Assembly (NCBI RefSeq): GCF_004143485.2
Contig: NZ_RXOB02000022.1
Span: forward strand, 124,001 to 188,000
DNA: 64,000 nt
Origin: Halorussus amylolyticus
GTDB lineage: Archaea > Halobacteriota > Halobacteria > Halobacteriales > Haladaptataceae
Direction of reading: 5' to 3'
In this document: positions 26,461 through 34,762 of the stretch, piece after piece
Numbering within the stretch: the first letter of the stretch is position 1
Layout of the letters: each line of letters opens with the position of its first letter
Notes under the pieces: model-generated
Told to the model about the DNA's origin: nothing
Databases searched by the model: none
The model's input: only the letters and a program-made list of their open reading frames with translations
Translations under genes and position numbers: made by a program

Positions 26461-27321
26461 ATGGTACGCACTCTCGACAGCATCGACAGTATCGGCGTCG
26501 TCGGCGCGGGAACGATGGGAAGTGGCATCGCGCAGGTCGCGGCCCAGTCGGGCTACGACGTGGTGATGCGCGACATCGAAACCGAGTACGTCGAGAACGG
26601 CTTCGACACCATCGAGGACAGTCTCGACAGATTCGTCTCGAAGGACAAACTCACCGAGGACGAAGCCGAAGCGACCCTCGACCGAATTTCGGGCACGACC
26701 GACCTCGCGGACCTCGCCGACTGCGACTTCGTAGTCGAGGCCGCGGTCGAGAACATGGACATCAAGCGCGACATCTTCGCCGACTTGGACGAGGCGATTC
26801 CCGAGGACGTGGCGCTCGCCACGAACACCTCCACGCTGTCCATCACGACCATCGCGGCCGCGACCGACCGCGAGGAGCAGGTCGTGGGACTCCACTTCAT
26901 GAACCCCGTGCCCATCATGACCGGCGTCGAAGTGGTGGTCGGCGAGAACACCGACGACGACGTAGCCGAGCTGGCTCACGCGCTCGCCGAGGACCTCGGC
27001 AAGGAGACGTGGGAGTCCGACGACAAGCCCGGATTCGTCACCAACCGCATCCTGATGCCGTGGCTGAACGAGGGCGTCCGGGCCTACGACGAAGGCGTCG
27101 CCTCCAAGGAGGACATCGACAAGGGAATGAAACTCGGCACGAACGTCCCGATGGGTCCGCTCGAACTCGCAGACCACATCGGTCTCGACATCTGCTTGGA
27201 CGCGAGCGAGACGCTTCACGAGGAACTGGGCGACCGCTACAAGCCCGCCTACCTGCTCAAGCGCAAGGTCGCCGCCGGGGACTTGGGGAAGAAGACCGGA
27301 GAAGGATTCTACGAGTACTGA
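26461..27321 (+). CDS. hbd: 3-hydroxyacyl-CoA (3-hydroxybutyryl-CoA) dehydrogenase
   Basis: This 286-residue NAD(P)-dependent dehydrogenase of beta-oxidation or butyrate/PHB metabolism is a stand-alone HBD-type enzyme without a hydratase domain. The Rossmann motif is GVVGAGTMGSGIAQVAAQSG. Catalytic features are ATNTSTLSIT, the His in VVGLHFMNPVPIM and VTNRILMPWLNE, with the C-terminal PAYLLKRKVAAGDLGKKTGEGFYEY. The start is the ATG at 26461; upstream sequence belongs to the repeat element. Confidence 0.9.
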   Translation: MVRTLDSIDSIGVVGAGTMGSGIAQVAAQSGYDVVMRDIETEYVENGFDTIEDSLDRFVSKDKLTEDEAEATLDRISGTTDLADLADCDFVVEAAVENMDIKRDIFADLDEAIPEDVALATNTSTLSITTIAAATDREEQVVGLHFMNPVPIMTGVEVVVGENTDDDVAELAHALAEDLGKETWESDDKPGFVTNRILMPWLNEGVRAYDEGVASKEDIDKGMKLGTNVPMGPLELADHIGLDICLDASETLHEELGDRYKPAYLLKRKVAAGDLGKKTGEGFYEY

Positions 27322-27357
27322 CCCAACGATTAACTGTCGGTCCTTCGAACCCGGAGT

Positions 27358-28161
27358 ATGGTTCGGTCGTTCGAGTTCGAGTCGGTAGGCGCTGGTGACG
27401 AGCGACTCCGGGCGACGACGCCCGGCGGCGAGTCAGTCACGATTCCCGCGGGATGGTTCGACGAGAGCGACGAGTGGCGACGAATCTTCGGCCACGTCCT
27501 CGACGCCGGACTCCCGGACGCGGTTTCGTTCGACGGCGCTGCGAACGTCCCGACGGAGAACGCGCTCGTCGGGATTCGCGACGGAGAAGCAGTCTCGGGC
27601 GGCGAGGCCGAAGCGTTGCTCGCTCGTCTCGATGCAGAGGGCGCGGTGTCTGTGTCCGACACCACAGTCAGCGTCCTGTTCGACCCCGAGACCGCTGACT
27701 CGTTCTCCCGCGAGCGGTGGGCGGCCGCGAGGGACTCGCTCGCCGACGAACTCGAACGGGTCGAAATCGACCTGTTCGACCGACCCTCGCTCGGCGAAGA
27801 CGTCGAAGCGAAGCAGGCGGAACTCGCGGCGGAGATTCGGGACCTCTTGCCGGACGGCGACCCGTCCGATATCGACGCGCTCTCTGACGACGAGCGCGAG
27901 CGGTTCGAACGACTCAGGGAGCGATACCATTACTACGACCAACTCGACGCCGCGAACATCGACCCACTACTCGCACCGGGACCGAGCGACTGGGCCGACC
28001 AACTCCGAGACGCGACGACGACGCCGTCGGACGCGCTCGCGGACTTCGAGGCGGCGGTCGAAGCCCTCGCGGCGTTGCAGGACGGCGGCGAGGAGTTGCA
28101 CGAATCCGGGGAGCGACTTCGTCGCCTCCGCGAGGCGGTGGACCGCCTCGCGGAGGCGTAG
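27358..28161 (+). CDS. Hypothetical acidic protein
   Basis: This 267-residue soluble protein is not recognised. Residues 1-110 look alpha/beta (RSFEFESVGAGDERLRATTPGGESVTIPAGWF and VSVSDTTVSVLFDPETADSF). Residues 110-265 are helical and charged with coiled-coil character (WAAARDSLADELERVEIDLFDRP, ERERFERLRERYHYYDQL, LHESGERLRRLREAVDRLAEA). It follows the dehydrogenase by 36 bases in the same direction. Codon use is typical of the genome. Confidence 0.65.
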   Translation: MVRSFEFESVGAGDERLRATTPGGESVTIPAGWFDESDEWRRIFGHVLDAGLPDAVSFDGAANVPTENALVGIRDGEAVSGGEAEALLARLDAEGAVSVSDTTVSVLFDPETADSFSRERWAAARDSLADELERVEIDLFDRPSLGEDVEAKQAELAAEIRDLLPDGDPSDIDALSDDERERFERLRERYHYYDQLDAANIDPLLAPGPSDWADQLRDATTTPSDALADFEAAVEALAALQDGGEELHESGERLRRLREAVDRLAEA

Positions 28162-28222
28162 GTCGGCGGAAAATCGGCGTTTTCGAAAGGCGAGAAGAGG
28201 AGGGGAGAGGAGAGACCGTCTA

Positions 28223-28318
28223 CACCTGATGGAACGGCCGCCGAGCGATTCGCTCCCAAATATCGCCCATCGCGTCCCTGTCGGCCTCGCTCGCGAATCG
28301 CGAACGCGCCGATGACCG
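28223..28318 (-). pseudogene. Broken copy of the squalene/phytoene synthase 3' end
   Basis: On the minus strand this translates to FASEADRDAMGDIWERIARRPFHQ, nearly the same as the last 25 residues of the synthase gene at 29127-30194 (FASEADRDAVGDIRERIARKPFHH). Upstream of that the match is broken by a 7-base insertion (a TCGCGAA duplication) and then lost. It is a remnant of a duplication of the synthase 3' end, about 0.9 kb away in the same orientation. Confidence 0.8.
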
Positions 28319-28349
28319 GCGGGGGCCACACCGCCCTGCGTCAGAGTCA

Positions 28350-28907
28350 TTATTCGCACGTGAACGGGTCGTCGATAGTGGTCCCGGCCCCCGATTCCAT
28401 GTGTAGTTGGTCGATTCTGAGCCGTCGTTCGCCGTCGTCGGTGTAGAGTTCGACGATGGCTTCCGCATTGAGTTTGCACGCATTGAACTCCGCGGTGGCG
28501 CTATCGAAGTCGGTGCTTGCCTTGAGAGTGTAGCTCCCGGACTCGGAAACGGTGAGGGCCTCCGTCCCCTCATCGTCCGCGAGAGTCACCTCCGTTTCGT
28601 CGTGGAGGTCACCGTCGGGAGCGAGGACGCGAACTGTCACTGTACTCTCTTCTTCGAGGTCGTTACTGACGATAATGTCCCACGGCCCGTAATCGGGGGA
28701 CTCGGACTGGGTCGAGGTGGTGGCAGCCGATGTTGTGTCAGTCGAGGTGGTCTTGGACGATGTGGTGGTAGTCGAGTCGGTCTCAGACTCGTCGGTCCGG
28801 TCCGTACCGGACCGTCCGGTGTCAGACGTGGTGCATCCGGCGAGGAGGGCGGAAGCGAGACCTGTAGCGGCAGTTTGGAGGACGGTTCGGCGGCGTTGTT
28901 CGGACAC
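28350..28907 (-). CDS. Tat-type lipoprotein, unknown function
   Basis: This 185-residue protein begins with a GTG-initiated leader SEQRRRTVLQTAATGLASAL ending in the lipobox LAGC (about residues 22-25), so it should be exported and lipid-anchored. A Ser/Thr/Asp-rich spacer (residues 28-70) precedes a small beta-sandwich-like domain (WDIIVSNDLEEESTVTVRVL ... GSYTLKASTDFDSATAEFNACKL). The lone downstream cysteines (NACKL and DPFTCE) could pair. It is inserted between the synthase gene and its broken copy. Confidence 0.68.
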   Translation of the reverse strand: MSEQRRRTVLQTAATGLASALLAGCTTSDTGRSGTDRTDESETDSTTTTSSKTTSTDTTSAATTSTQSESPDYGPWDIIVSNDLEEESTVTVRVLAPDGDLHDETEVTLADDEGTEALTVSESGSYTLKASTDFDSATAEFNACKLNAEAIVELYTDDGERRLRIDQLHMESGAGTTIDDPFTCE

Positions 28908-29126
28908 TTATAACATGTGTAACGTGACGACTATCAGTTTTGTGGATGGTCTGACAGGCTTGGTTTTTGGATGCCTGTCCCCGGTCTTTCCGCTCCGAGC
29001 GATTGCCTGCCGGAAGACGAGCCTCGCGTTTCTGCCGGAAAGTCGGCCAGCGCGAGACGGTAGCAAGGTTAGCGTCGCGGAACACGGCGGAAAATCAACA
29101 GCGACCGAGCGACCGAACGACCCGGC

Positions 29127-30194
29127 TCAGACGTGATGGAACGGCTTGCGAGCGATGCGCTCTCGGATGTCGCCCACCGCGTCCCTGTCGGCCTCGCTCG
29201 CGAACGCGCCGATGACGGCGTGGACCTCCTCGCGCGAGATTTTGATGTTCCGGTCGCGGACCGCGTCGCGGGGGCGCTCGCTGACCTCCCGGAGGGTGCC
29301 GACCGCGAGCAGATACGGAATCGCCCACGCGCCGAGCGTGTTCCCGCCTTCGAGCGGGACCGCTTCGAGGTAGGCTTGGGAGTCTTCGAGGTAGCTTCGG
29401 GCACGGTCTGCGGTTCGACGCACGACCGCGGCAACCCCCTCCTCGTTGTCGGGATGGGTGACCTCCTCGGGGGAGACGCCCTCCGACCGGAGCCACGTTT
29501 CGGGGAGGTAGACGTTGTTCTCCTCGTGGTAGTCGTCGTGGACGTCCTTGGCGATGTTGACCAACTGGAGCAGGCGGCCGAACGACTCGGCGCGCTCGTA
29601 GAGGCGGCGCTCGTCTTCGGCGTTCACGCCGTTCCGGCACGCGAGGTTAGTGATGAGTTCGCCGACCGTCCCGGCGACGTAGTGACAGTACTCCTCGAGT
29701 TCTGCGGGCGTCTGGATTCGAAGGCCGCCCTCGTCGGCGTACCGCTCGACGAACATCCCCATCCCGGAGACGAGTTCGCGCGCGGGGTCGCGGACCGCGT
29801 CCCGAATCTCGGGCGGCTGACTCTCGAACGCCCGGAACACCCGGTCGGCGTTCGCGACGACCTCCCAGTCGTCGTTTCGCTCGTCGGGCGCGGGAAGCCA
29901 CTCCTCGACCGCAGTCTGGAAGGACTCGACCGTCGCGGGGTCGTCGGGGTCGAGCGACCGGTCGTAGCGGTTTAGTAATTCCACCTGCTCGTCGGCCGGG
30001 ATGTGTCCGGCGTCCTCGACGGTGTCGGGAATCCGACACAGGAGGTATCCCACGCAGATGGCCGACTTCATCGGCTCTTCCAACACGTCGATTGTGATGG
30101 CAAACGTGCGCGAGACGCCGCGAACGGCCTGAAAGCACCAAGCCAGCTCCGCGTCAGAGTTCGCGCCGCGCTCGCTGGGCGGCTCCGTGTCCAT
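29127..30194 (-). CDS. Squalene/phytoene synthase family protein (squalene synthase-like)
   Basis: This 355-residue head-to-head prenyl synthase shows GVSRTFAITIDVL, the first Asp-rich motif CRIPDTVEDAG (DTVED) and the second NIAKDVHDDYHEENNVYLPETW (DVHDD). The DTVED form and the CVGYLLCR context are closer to squalene synthases (2 farnesyl-PP to squalene) than to CrtB phytoene synthases, but the two cannot be separated with certainty by eye. It starts at ATG 30194 (MDTEPPSERG); the frame extends upstream. A broken duplicate of its 3' end lies at 28223-28318. Confidence 0.82.
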   Translation of the reverse strand: MDTEPPSERGANSDAELAWCFQAVRGVSRTFAITIDVLEEPMKSAICVGYLLCRIPDTVEDAGHIPADEQVELLNRYDRSLDPDDPATVESFQTAVEEWLPAPDERNDDWEVVANADRVFRAFESQPPEIRDAVRDPARELVSGMGMFVERYADEGGLRIQTPAELEEYCHYVAGTVGELITNLACRNGVNAEDERRLYERAESFGRLLQLVNIAKDVHDDYHEENNVYLPETWLRSEGVSPEEVTHPDNEEGVAAVVRRTADRARSYLEDSQAYLEAVPLEGGNTLGAWAIPYLLAVGTLREVSERPRDAVRDRNIKISREEVHAVIGAFASEADRDAVGDIRERIARKPFHHV

Positions 30195-30310
30195 TGACTT
30201 TCGGGACCTAAGAGCCGAACACAGAAAAACTTGAGCAAATGCGTAAGGCGTGCGTCCCCGCTTGACACGAATCAACCTTTAAGAACCCGTGCGACGAACT
30301 GGCACGCGCG

Positions 30311-30511
30311 ATGGTCTTCAAGAAAATCACGCTCATCGGAACGAGTCCCGAGAGCTTCGACGCGGCGGCCGACGACGCGATAGACCGGGCGGAGAACACC
30401 CTGCAGAACATCAAGTGGGTCGAAGTGGACGAACTCGGTGTCGAACTCGCGAGCGTCGAGGACCGCGAGTACCAGGCCGAAGTCACGGTGGCGTTCGAAC
30501 TCGAAGACTAA
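30311..30511 (+). CDS. Dodecin
   Basis: This 66-residue protein begins [19 protein letters not shown] and contains [13 protein letters not shown], the flavin-stacking tryptophan region of dodecin. Archaeal dodecin forms a hollow dodecamer that stores riboflavin or lumichrome; the family was first characterised in Halobacterium salinarum. It stands alone with a TTTAA box about 30 bases upstream. Its stop abuts the convergent acetyltransferase gene. Confidence 0.9.
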   Translation: MVFKKITLIGTSPESFDAAADDAIDRAENTLQNIKWVEVDELGVELASVEDREYQAEVTVAFELED

Positions 30512-31069
30512 TCACGCGTCGCGCTCGCGCCACTCCCGGCGGAGGAGTCCGTACTGGACGGTGTCCACGTATTCGCCGTCGATGAAGCGGTCCTTGCGGA
30601 CGCGTCCTTCCTCCGCGAAGCCGAGCGACTCCAGCAGGCCGCGCGACGCGTCGTTGAAGTCGTACGCGACTGCGCCCACCGCCGGGTGGTCGTACGTACT
30701 GAAGACGTAGTCGATGAGGAGCGAGACCGCCTCTTTTCCGTAGCCATCGCCGTGGACCTCCGGAACGAGCCAGTATCCCAAGTCCGGACGACGCCAGTCG
30801 GCGTCGTCCACGTGGACCGTGCCGATTCGCCGCACGTCGTCCTCGTCTGGCTGGCCGGGTCCGGCGTCGTCACCGTCGAGACAGACGACGAACGCGTCGC
30901 TCCCGTCGTCGTCGCTCTCCACGTCGATTTGGGCCTGACTCCTGATTGGGTTCCCCATCGGAACCCGGATTTCGGGGTTCGCGAAGGCCCGCTGGACGAA
31001 GGCAACGTCCTCACTCTCGGTCGTTCGAAGCGTGACTCGCTCGCCGTCGTTGATGCGTGCGCCCGGCAT
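30512..31069 (-). CDS. GNAT family N-acetyltransferase (RimJ/RimL type)
   Basis: This 185-residue acetyltransferase has an N-terminal VTLRTTESEDVAFVQRAFANPEIR, the beta4-alpha3 acetyl-CoA pyrophosphate loop in LVPEVHGDGYGKEAVSLLIDYVF and the C-terminal FNDASRGLLESLGFAEEGRVRKDRF. RimJ/RimL-type enzymes modify ribosomal proteins or small amines; the substrate is unknown. It is end-to-end with dodecin and divergent from the HesB gene. Confidence 0.82.
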   Translation of the reverse strand: MPGARINDGERVTLRTTESEDVAFVQRAFANPEIRVPMGNPIRSQAQIDVESDDDGSDAFVVCLDGDDAGPGQPDEDDVRRIGTVHVDDADWRRPDLGYWLVPEVHGDGYGKEAVSLLIDYVFSTYDHPAVGAVAYDFNDASRGLLESLGFAEEGRVRKDRFIDGEYVDTVQYGLLRREWRERDA

Positions 31070-31200
31070 GGTCGAATCGAGTGCGATACCTGATATATGT
31101 TTTCTGGACCGAGTTCGTCCGATGAAGGTTTATATTGCCAGTCGAACCGCTTCGGTCGGCGGCGTCAACATTAACACCCTTCGCGCGAAACGATACGAAT

Positions 31201-31569
31201 ATGAGTACCGAAACCGCGCCCGACGGCGACACCGTGCCCAAAATCGAGGTGACCGAAACTGCGGCCGAGCAGGCGCTCGCGCTGTTGGACGGCGAGAGCC
31301 TCGACGCCAACGAGGCCGGACTCCGGCTGTTCGTCCAGCAGGGCGGCTGTGCCGGGCTCTCGTACGGGATGCGATTCGACGAGGCTCCCGAGGACGACGA
31401 CACCATCTACGAACACCACGACCTCCGAGTGTTCGTGGACCCCGCGAGCCTGAACTACATCGAGGGGAGCGTCGTGGATTACGAGACCGGGCTCCAGGGC
31501 GCGGGATTCCACGTCGAGAATCCGAACGTCGTCAGCGAGTGCGGCTGTGGCGAGAGCTTCCGGACGTAG
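31201..31569 (+). CDS. HesB/IscA-type iron-sulfur assembly protein
   Basis: This 122-residue A-type carrier has the three conserved cysteines, one in QQGGCAGLSYGMRFD and two in SECGCGESF near the C-terminus. It should accept and deliver Fe-S clusters, possibly to enzymes such as LeuC. The N-terminal 15 residues are an acidic extension. The ATG at 31201 is preferred over the longer open frame because family members start near KIEVTETAAEQA. Confidence 0.88.
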   Translation: MSTETAPDGDTVPKIEVTETAAEQALALLDGESLDANEAGLRLFVQQGGCAGLSYGMRFDEAPEDDDTIYEHHDLRVFVDPASLNYIEGSVVDYETGLQGAGFHVENPNVVSECGCGESFRT

Positions 31570-31671
31570 ATTCGCCAAACGGTCGATTCGTCGGTCGCAG
31601 GACGGTCCCACGAAGCCGATTCGTCGGTCTCGGGGGCTACGTTTATCCCACCGAAGCGATTACGTGCGCGT

Positions 31672-31773
31672 ATGACACGATACGGTAGCAGCCCTCCGGA
31701 CGCGCCGACCCCGAACGCTGGCCGACGCCATCGACCGACTCGCGTGGGGCCGCCCGGAGGTATCGAATGGTAG
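31672..31773 (+). CDS. 33-codon upstream ORF overlapping the CNNM gene
   Basis: A GTTTAT box at about 31641-31646 places a transcript start near 31668-31672, exactly at an ATG that opens a 33-residue frame (MTRYGSSPPDAPTPNAGRRH...). Its stop overlaps the start of the transporter gene, whose own ribosome-binding GGAGGT lies inside this ORF. It may be a leaderless leader ORF that couples translation, or simply a 5' leader. No homology is recognised. Confidence 0.35.
   Translation: MTRYGSSPPDAPTPNAGRRHRPTRVGPPGGIEW
31756..31761 (+). promoter_or_regulatory. Strong Shine-Dalgarno site of the CNNM gene
   Basis: GGAGGT ends 5 bases before the ATG at 31767. Such clear sites are rare in this window, where most starts look leaderless or overlap the preceding gene, and it fixes this start codon. 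Confidence 0.7.
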
Positions 31774-33104
31774 ACGTCGTCTTCTCTGCAGGCCGGGTCC
31801 TCCTCGCGTTCTTCCTCGTGTTCCTGAACGGCTTCTTCGTGGCCGCGGAGTTCGCGTACGTCCGAATTCGTTCGACGACCGTGGACACGCTTGTCGAGGA
31901 GGGTCGGCCCGGAGCCGAACTGTTGGACGAGGCGATGGAGAACCTCGACGACTACCTCGCGGTGACCCAACTCGGTATCACGATTTCCTCGCTCGGACTC
32001 GGTTGGATTGGCGAACCCGCGGTCGCCGCGCTCATCGAACCGGTGCTGGAGTCGTTCCTGCCCGCGAGCGCCATCCACCTCGTGGCGTTCGCCGTCGGCT
32101 TCGGCTTCATCACGTTCCTCCACGTCGTGTTCGGCGAACTCGCGCCCAAGACCATCGCCATCGCCCGAGCAGAGCGCGTCTCGCTGTTCGTCGCCGCACC
32201 GATGCGATTCTTCTACTACGTGTTCCTGCCGGGTCTCGTCGTGTTCAACGGCACGGCAAACTTCTTCACGCGACTCATCGGCATCCCGCCCGCGTCCGAG
32301 ACCGAGGAGACGCTCGAAGAGGAGGAGATTCTGATGGTGTTGAGCCACTCGGGCCGGAAGGGCCACATCGACAAGGAGGAAGTGGAGATGATAGAGCGCA
32401 TCTTCGAACTCGACGACATCTCGGTTCGAGAGGTCATGGTGCCCCGACCCGACGTGGTGAGCGTCCCTGAGGACCTCCCGCTCACCGACCTTCGAACCCT
32501 GATAATCGACGAGGCACACACTCGCTACCCGGTCATCGCGGCCGACGACACCGACCAAGTGGTGGGCTACCTCGACGTGAAAGATGTGATGCGCGCGACC
32601 GACCTAGGCGACGACGACGTCACCGCCGGGGACCTCGCGCGCGACCTCCCGGTCGTTCCCGAGACCGGCCGCATCAACGACCTCCTGACGGAGTTCCAGT
32701 CCGAGCAGAGCCAGATGGCCGCGGTCATCGACGAGTGGGGGTCGTTCGAAGGTATCGCGACCGTCGAGGACATCATCGAGCAGGTCGTGGGCGACATCCG
32801 CGACCAGTTCGACGTGGACGAGCGCGAACCGTCCATCGACCGGCGCGGGGACGGCACCTACGCCGTGGACGGCGGCGTCCCCATCTCGCAGGTCAACGAC
32901 GCGCTCGACGCCGACTTCGACATCGAGGACTTCGGGACCGTCGGCGGTCTCGTCCTCGACCGACTCGGGCGCGCGCCCGAGGTCGGCGACGAAATCGAGG
33001 TGGACGGCTACGCCCTCGAAGTGGCGGACATCGACGGCGCGCGAATCTCGACGGTCGTGATTCGAAAGGCGGCCCAAGACGAGACGCCGTCAAGCGAGTC
33101 GTAA
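31767..33104 (+). CDS. CNNM/CBS-domain membrane protein (CorC/hemolysin-type)
   Basis: This 445-residue protein has a CNNM (DUF21) membrane domain (residues 1-190: FFLVFLNGFFVAAEFAYVRIRS, LAVTQLGITISSLGLGWIGEP, HVVFGELAPKTIAIARAERVS). Two CBS domains follow (REVMVPRPDVVSVPEDLPLTDL and DDDVTAGDLARDLPVVPETGRINDLL, about 215-335), then a CorC_HlyC C-terminal domain (GDGTYAVDGGVPISQVNDALDADFD). The family is linked to Mg2+/Co2+ efflux, with nucleotide sensing by the CBS pair. It is convergent with hisD, 16 bases apart. Confidence 0.88.
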   Translation: MVDVVFSAGRVLLAFFLVFLNGFFVAAEFAYVRIRSTTVDTLVEEGRPGAELLDEAMENLDDYLAVTQLGITISSLGLGWIGEPAVAALIEPVLESFLPASAIHLVAFAVGFGFITFLHVVFGELAPKTIAIARAERVSLFVAAPMRFFYYVFLPGLVVFNGTANFFTRLIGIPPASETEETLEEEEILMVLSHSGRKGHIDKEEVEMIERIFELDDISVREVMVPRPDVVSVPEDLPLTDLRTLIIDEAHTRYPVIAADDTDQVVGYLDVKDVMRATDLGDDDVTAGDLARDLPVVPETGRINDLLTEFQSEQSQMAAVIDEWGSFEGIATVEDIIEQVVGDIRDQFDVDEREPSIDRRGDGTYAVDGGVPISQVNDALDADFDIEDFGTVGGLVLDRLGRAPEVGDEIEVDGYALEVADIDGARISTVVIRKAAQDETPSSES

Positions 33105-33120
33105 CTTCGATTCCCGATTC

Positions 33121-34395
33121 TCAGTCCTCGAACCGCTTCCGGACGCTCTCGGCGTGGGCCTCCAGCCCCTCGGCCTCCGCGAGCGTCGTAATCGTTCCTT
33201 CGAGGTCGGCGAGCGCGTCCCGGTCGAGTCGCTGGACCGTGGTCGAGCGAACGAACGTATCGACCGAGAGGCCGCCCGTAATCTTCGCGAGGCCGTTCGT
33301 GGGGAGGACGTGGTTGGTCCCGCTGGCGTAATCGCCCGCCGCGACCGGGGTGTAGCGACCGAGGAACACGCTTCCCGCCGAGTCGATGCGGTCGAGAACC
33401 GCCTCGTCGTCGTCGGCCTGAATCGAGAGGTGTTCGGCGGCGTACTCCTCGGCGAACAGGATGGCCTCGCTCATCGACCGGGCGACGAAGACGCCGCCGG
33501 TCTCGTTGTCGAGCGCCTCGCGGATGATGTCCTCGCGCTCGCGCTCGCCCGCCTGTCGGTCGATTTCCTCGACCACGGCGTCTGCGAGGGCCGAATCGTC
33601 GGTCACGAGCGCGACCGGGGATTCGGGGTCGTGTTCGGCCTGCGCCACGAGGTCGGCCGCGACCACCGTCGGGTCGGCGGTGTCGTCGGCGACGACCAGC
33701 ACCTCGCTCGGTCCCGCCAGAAAGTCGATGGTCACGTCGCCACGCACTTCGGCCTTCGCGGCCGTGACCCACTTGTTTCCGGGGCCGACGATTTTCTGCG
33801 CGCGGTCCACCTGCTCGGTGCCGTAGGCGAGCGCCGCGATTGCCTGCGCCCCGCCGACGCTGTACACCTTGTCCGCGCCCGCGAGGTGAATCGCGGCCAG
33901 CGTCACGGGGTTCATCTCGTCGGCGGGCGGGGTCGCGACCGCGACCTGCTCGACTCCGGCGACTTTCGCGGGAATCACGCCCATCAGCGCGCTGGAGGGG
34001 TAGGCCGCGGCCCCGCCGGGGACGTAGACGCCGACGCGTTCGATGGGTCGGAATCGCCGTCCGAGTTCGCGGCCGTCGGAAAATTCTCGCCGCCAGTCCT
34101 CGGGGACCTGTGCCTCGTGAAACTCCCGGACGTTCTCGGCGGCGGTCTCGATGGCCTCGCGAATCTCGCCGTCGAGTTCGTCGGCCGCGCGCTCGGCCTC
34201 GTCGGTCACGTCGATGTTGCCGACGGCTACGCCGTCGAACTCCTCGCAGAACTCCCGGACGGCCACGTCGCCCTCCTCGCGCACGCGCGAGACGATTTCG
34301 GCTACGTCGTCGCGAACCGCTTCGATGCCCGCGTCGCGGTCGAACAGCGCCCGCCGGTCGTCGGGGGCGAGGTCCGCCAACTCCTGTGGGTTCAT
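33121..34395 (-). CDS. hisD: Histidinol dehydrogenase
   Basis: This 424-residue zinc enzyme performs the last two oxidations of histidine synthesis. It shows the family's VYVPGGAAAYPSSALMGVIPAKVAGV, GGAQAIAALAYGTEQV, IVGPGNKWVTAAKAEV, IDFLAGPSEVLVVAD and the metal/catalytic region QAEHDPESPVALVT. The C-terminal FLGRYTPVAAGDYASGTNHVLPTNGLA also matches HisD. It starts at ATG 34395 and stands apart from other his genes. Confidence 0.95.
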   Translation of the reverse strand: MNPQELADLAPDDRRALFDRDAGIEAVRDDVAEIVSRVREEGDVAVREFCEEFDGVAVGNIDVTDEAERAADELDGEIREAIETAAENVREFHEAQVPEDWRREFSDGRELGRRFRPIERVGVYVPGGAAAYPSSALMGVIPAKVAGVEQVAVATPPADEMNPVTLAAIHLAGADKVYSVGGAQAIAALAYGTEQVDRAQKIVGPGNKWVTAAKAEVRGDVTIDFLAGPSEVLVVADDTADPTVVAADLVAQAEHDPESPVALVTDDSALADAVVEEIDRQAGEREREDIIREALDNETGGVFVARSMSEAILFAEEYAAEHLSIQADDDEAVLDRIDSAGSVFLGRYTPVAAGDYASGTNHVLPTNGLAKITGGLSVDTFVRSTTVQRLDRDALADLEGTITTLAEAEGLEAHAESVRKRFED

Positions 34396-34762
34396 GCTCG
34401 GGGGTTCGGAGCGCGCGCGAAAAACGGTTTCCTTCCGGGGAGCGCGGCCGAGTCACCTCGGAAACTCTCCGAAATCCAACCGTCCGACTCGGCGCGTGCG
34501 GGCGCGGCCCGTAAGTGGCCGCGCCGAACCGCGCGAGGGATGAGGACCACAGAGTGCGAGCGTCAGCGAGCAGTCGAGGACCGCAGTCGGTTGGGGAGGC
34601 GTGTGGTTTGCGGTGGCGGTGCGGTCTTCATTTGTACCGGGAGTAGCTAGCACCCTGCTGGCTTTTTGGGAAAATAGCATCTTACTGTCTCTTGGGCGAA
34701 AAACGCGAACTGCATCGACCTGCAAAAAGAAACACACAAACAGAATCAACCGACTGCAAACC
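34396..34762. other. Intergenic region upstream of hisD, no gene seen
   Basis: This 367-bp gap contains the hisD promoter at its left, a 9-bp hairpin GGCGCGGCC/GGCCGCGCC (34501-34509 with 34517-34525) and an AT-rich right half. A 98-codon minus frame is open but has a non-acidic, Cys/Arg/Pro-rich composition unlike local proteins. Confidence 0.5.

Noticed and set aside
29127-30194. Firm crtB (phytoene synthase) call
   Set aside because: The DTVED first Asp-rich motif and its context look more like squalene synthase, so no gene symbol is assigned.
34453-34749. 98-codon minus frame upstream of hisD
   Set aside because: Non-acidic, Cys/Arg/Pro-rich, in an AT-rich intergenic stretch, without homology or promoter.
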